DNA of 64,000 nucleotides. Source: Nymphaea colorata (taxonomy: Eukaryota; Streptophyta; Magnoliopsida; Nymphaeales; Nymphaeaceae). Positions 59,401-64,000 of this stretch are shown here, in pieces. Location of the stretch: NCBI RefSeq assembly GCF_008831285.2, contig NC_045147.1:13742854-13806853 (forward strand). Reading direction: 5' to 3'. Position 1 is the stretch's first letter. Every line of letters starts with the position of its first letter. The notes beneath the pieces were generated by a model. That model did no database searches. It had not been told where the DNA came from and saw only the letters and a program-made list of their open reading frames with translations. The translations under genes and the position numbers were made by a program.

Positions 59401-62400
59401 TTTTGGGAGATTTTTAGGTTAAACGAACAAAGGATTTCATTAACGTAGGTTAAATATTCATGGATCTGGAATCCGCGGCAAAACAAACATAACTAAGAGT
59501 TCTCCAGGACATCAACAACTTTTGCACGAGAGATATAAATAATGTATTCTGTCATGAATTTACCAATGTTTAATCTAAACTGAAGTCTGGTGTCGAAATA
59601 GAAAATGGAGAACAACCCGAAGAAAAGATAATTAATTCTGGTGAAAAACAGAAAATGGAGACAGATGAAAAGAAAAGACAATCAGCGTCCGACGATGGAT
59701 TTTTTATGTCCTGTAACAATATCTTGAGTTCATCACTGTATTTCATCAATAGTCTGTTTCTCTGTTGTTTTTCTCTCTTCTTTTTCTTGCTCTAGATCTT
59801 CACAACTATTTTTTCCGCTCTAAAAAATTGGTAATGGGTCCTAAAAAGGGAATGAGACATAAAGATCACAGTTCACACACACAGAGAAAAAGAGAGAGAG
59901 AACTATGAAGATTTCGAATGACTGGAGCTGAAGCGCCTACTTTCAAAGATAAAGAAAAGTAACATTTGGTTTTTTATGGCACCCCACAGCAATCAAGGGA
60001 TTGCGGTCACTTCTGACCTGATCATTGTCAGGCGACTCAGGCCCCGAACCACCAAGGCGAAAGGAACAGATTGAGCTGGTCATTGACAGTGATGCGGGCT
60101 AGAACACGGATCTGGTCTTTTGAATCCAAAACTGTTGAAACAACAGCAGGGGACTTCTGAGAACTCTTCAACCTATGCAACTTTGTTCACTGGTGGAGGC
60201 TTCAGATCCTTTGTCCGCATAACCGGACGTGAGAAGTTCAGCGACAGCAGAAGGAACAGAGAGAAAGGCCCGTTTCAATTCTCTAGCTGTGCGCTAATAG
60301 TCGATTATAATGGTTCAAGACAGAGAGTGATGGGCCTCTTTCAATTCATATGTGTGTATACTCTAAAACAAGATTACATATGTGTGTTTCTGAAAGTGAG
60401 TAGAATATTATCCTAAAACAACTCCAACAACATAAAAGACAACTTTATTCCTTTTTCTTTCACTTAATATGATGTTAATTGAACACACATATCGAGAGAA
60501 ATGGCATTAAGCATTGAATGAGAAAGTAGATAACATGAGTTTCTAAAAAATAATGTTACTAACATTAATTAGCACTCTGAATTTATGTCACATCATCAAT
60601 CTACATTTCTCCTCTCTTTTCGCGAGATTGATGAGAGGTGAAGCGAGATAACTCAGCAAGTCAGATTGAACGTTTGGTAGAAGTGTGTGTGTATGTATAT
60701 TTAACTCATCACTATGAACACTGCTTCACTTTGGTTTTCCTATCATCTATCATGTCATATATATATATATGAAACAACATTTGTAAAGTTATTAAGTACT
60801 GAACCTGGAAGGAATCATCTTGACAATTGTTCTTTACAAGACAAGTGGTTGAAATAAAAACAAAGAAGAAAAAGTTATAATTAATATTAGCCTATTAAAT
60901 GCTCAATCCTTTTTCTGCTTCTTGTTTTTATGTCAGCCATCTATCTTGAAAATATCAACAATAAAAACTTATTGTACCTTGAAAAGATCAACAATAAGAA
61001 CTTATTGATTACTTAAAAGTCTACCACCTAACAATTTGATATATTAAGTAATGAAAAAGTTCTTATTATAGCGTGAGCTGATGATTCTTAGCAGATCGTT
61101 GCAATATCATTAGAACCATTAACTACAACCCATTGCTTGATTTATAAATGATAATTCATATTTTTATATTGATATTTTAGAAAAAAAATCATTTACATGT
61201 TGGTGCCCCTTAAGAAATCAAAATTTTATACCCAAAGGATCACTGTCAAGTAGGCGGCCTAACAAATATGCTCTTTGGTTCTTACAGTAATCAATAAAAA
61301 AAATGTGAAAATTAATAAATGTCTTTTATATCATATTTGAAAAAGCATATATTCTTGGAAATACATCAATGTTCTTCTTACTAAATACTCTCTTATAAGC
61401 CCATCCTTGTTCCCTCTTTATGTTTGAAATGTTACTTTTCTTACAAACATTTGGCAAATGAATAAATTCTCAGCATTTTGGCTTTTCACTTCTTCCAGGT
61501 GGGTGATTTCCAGAAATGGATTTTCCCAATTCTAAGAATCAAAAGGAACACTCATGACATGAGATGGATTGCGAAACTAGTCATGGCACCAAATGGGGTG
61601 AACACTCATTCGTACAAAAGCTTTTGAAACTCCAACATCATTTGCTTATAAAGAAATATTTTTTTTTTTCCTGAGAATGTGATACCTGCATCCATTCCAA
61701 CATTTTTTGAATTTTAGATCGAACCAATTTCCAGATCTGGAGCGGATAATCAGACAAATTTTAGTGGAACTTGGATCCTAACTGCATCATTTGGGTATAT
61801 GCAATCCCTGCTTGGACCAAGCTTTGACGTCAATGTTGTAAAAAATTGCGCTTCTGATTCGGTGAATCACCCGATTTATCAATTCAGCTTCCTTGTTGTG
61901 AATCAGTAACAAACATCAAAATCTTTTATTTTTTGAAAACAAAACGAAAATATTTAAAAAGTAGTTAGATACAAAAAAAGTTAAACTATCAGTAATTTCA
62001 TAGTATTTCTAAGATGAAGAAGGACACACCACACATACTTGTTGGAATTTTAGTTGATCTAATGTCATATTTTCTTTCCTATACTAATCTTTTTTTCTTT
62101 TTTCAGTTCTATAGTTTTAGACATTTCAAATATATCTTCACGCTTGATTCTATTAAAAAAAAAAAACTCTTGGCCAAAGAAAGGGGGAATATATTGCATC
62201 TGTTTTATATATAGAGAGATGAGTGAGAAAGTGTGTGTCTATGTGAATAATGACTCTGCTATTTAGAGTCACTCAACCATCCAATTAGTGCTATTTATCT
62301 GAAGTAGAATGATGGCTGAAAGAACAAGAAGAGAAAAAAATGTGAACTAGTATTAGGTGATAAAATACCTATCACCTTTTTTTCTTTGTTTTTCTGCCAA

Positions 62401-64000
62401 CCTTCTATCATGATAGGTCAGACGGTCCTGGTTAGATAGTTGGGTGAATATAAAAAGTGAGACGCTTAAGGTGCATTCATTGTTAAAAGTCATTGCCAAA
62501 CACATGGTTGTTGCATATGCACTTTTTTCAACAGTTTTTAGCGACACAAAATAAAAAAATAACCATCTTATTATTATAAAGGTAGGTGATCAATTTCAAT
62601 TATATATATATGTACAAATGAATTGAAATAAGTTGGCTACCTTGGAAGATCACTTTTTTATCTTAAAACCGTCGCAATAAATGCTTTCCCATGTTAGAAA
62701 GGGTAACCAAGCAACGCACCTCTTCTCACTAATCACTAAGGAATTCAACCACTTCCATTTCGAAACGACTACTCACTTTTCTATCATACTTTGCTTGTTA
62801 ACCTTTGGATTCTCGTTTAAATGAAACTCAGAGGTGCAGCTCTACCTAACGCACTTGACACGCTTGTCCGGATGATGGAAGTGGACGGTGGAGATCCGCC
62901 TAACTCTCCACCCACTGGCCGCATCCACCGGTCAGAGTGTACTCTAGCTCCTTCTGCAGTTCCTCCAAAAAGCGTTGTAATTCAATGGAAACCACAATCC
63001 TCACATTTCTCAATTTCCTTACGCGAGCCTACGATTTTGACGGTAATGAAATCACCCTTGTACCCAAAAAAAACTTTCCACCGCCTTTTTCATGTTTTGT
63101 CAAATCCATTCATCCACCTAACAAGAAGAAGAAAAAAATTAACCAACCTCCCTTCAATTTTTTAAGACCTCTTAGCTAGAAATCACAGGTTTTTAATTTG
63201 CCCGATCAAGTTGTGGCCGGTGCGGTTTTCAGAATTAGCATCAACAGTGAGGTCTGTAACAAAATTTCCCGCGTGGGACTGGGCTGTGAGGCTCAGTGGC
63301 TTGACTTAGGCAGGTCGGTTGGTCCACGCAAGTCGCGCACCCGGTGAGTTTGTGTCAGCCACGGGTCCCAAACTTAGTCGGTGCTAAACCGACAACGCCG
63401 GCGTGCCTTGAGGCTTTGGTCCTTGTTCAATGCACCCATTAGCCGCACACTATTCTGTGTCACAATTATATGAAAAATAATTGTACTGACTAAAAAAAAA
63501 AAAAAATTTCTTTGTCTCAAATCCCTGACAAATCCTGATAGGCGGCTAATCACTAGTTTAAGTGGCATGAAATACGAAAACTCGTTATGTTAATGAACAT
63601 AATAATGGGAGATGAAAGTAATGTATTAGCTGACATGCATGATTGAGGGTTTTATACTAAGCACCAACGCACCTTTGAATCCTAAGGCCAGTAGAAACAA
63701 GATGTTCCATTTCCTTTTACCTAGCTAAATCAACATATATTGGTTGACCCGGCATCGTATTCATTAACGAAATCATAATTAATTAATTTATTGTGAAATG
63801 CAGTTCCATTTACCTGCTTATTTATGTTTCTGATACTAAGTATCACTTGAGTTTTGAACATTTTTCAAGTTGAAAAAAGAAAAGAGTTCATACAGGCCAC
63901 CATTAGACAAGCCGAGTTCCATCTTGCCTTCGTGTTATTTCTTGGTTTCGTTTGAGAATAGTTGCTCACACACCCTTATGTTTCACTATAACTAAGTTTT
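59401..64000. other. Gene-free region at the right end of the window
   Basis: AT-rich with short simple repeats (GA near 59888, TA near 60758 and 62602, GT near 60685) and a 33-bp tandem duplication (60945-61010). Open frames at 60120-60416 and 62821-63165 start with ATG or near-ATG but show no recognisable motif. About 63240-63420 is more GC-rich with 'gtcggttggtccacgcaagtc' text, possibly repeat-derived. Confidence 0.5.
60945..61010. repeat. 33-bp tandem duplication
   Basis: Units 60945-60977 and 60978-61010 share 'cttgaaaa-atcaacaata', '-aacttattg'. A few substitutions separate them. Confidence 0.85.

Noticed and set aside
62821-63165. 114-codon ATG frame near the right end
   Set aside because: Starts with ATG but has no recognised motif, no homologous exon nearby and ends in a Lys-rich tail from an A-rich tract. 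Kept only as unassigned spacer.

Overview
This window looks like nuclear DNA of a flowering plant. The coding exons are separated by AT-rich GT-AG introns, intergenic space is long, (TA)n, (GA/CT)n and (GT)n microsatellites are frequent, and several short non-autonomous DNA transposons are present. The gene families also fit a land plant: BURP-domain polygalacturonase beta subunit, WAT1-related (MtN21/EamA) transporters, and a plant-type EF-hand EEP phosphatase. I cannot name the species. No prokaryotic, organellar or viral gene was recognised.

Layout. (1) 1-6889: a tandem pair of polygalacturonase-1 non-catalytic (beta) subunit genes on +. The upstream copy (about 307-2747) is a decayed pseudogene with frameshifts, a lost splice donor and a missing C-terminal half of the BURP domain. 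The downstream copy (4323-6889, three exons, 603 codons) looks intact. (2) 6890-21700: about 15 kb with no gene I can support, holding hAT-like and other MITE-type elements, simple repeats and a 79-bp tandem duplication. (3) 21707-26650 (+): a ten-coding-exon EEP nuclease/phosphatase-fold gene whose EF-hand lies before the last catalytic motif (At1g02270-like). (4) 26651-33986: gene-free, with transposon remnants. (5) 34049-35191 (+): a single-exon multi-pass membrane protein of unknown function, convergent with (6) 35497-43386 (-), an eleven-exon gene for ribosome biogenesis factor RPF1 (Brix domain). (7) 45090-45737 (+): a low-complexity Lys/Ser-rich protein of unknown function. (8) 46676-51311 (-) and 55602-58913 (-): two tandem WAT1-related transporter genes with the same seven-exon structure. 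(9) 59100-64000: no supported gene.

The neighbours do not form a pathway, as expected in a plant genome. The links are local: two tandem duplications (PG1-beta, WAT1-related), one of which has partly decayed, and repeated insertion of short DNA transposons into introns and spacers. All exon junctions were placed by eye from GT/AG signals, reading-frame continuity and family motifs. Each of the four intact multi-exon models keeps frame across every junction. I did not find a convincing previously undescribed system. The points most worth a second look are the nested EF-hand/EEP architecture, the stepwise decay of the PG1-beta copy, and the DNA-transposon families with target-site duplications visible in the sequence.
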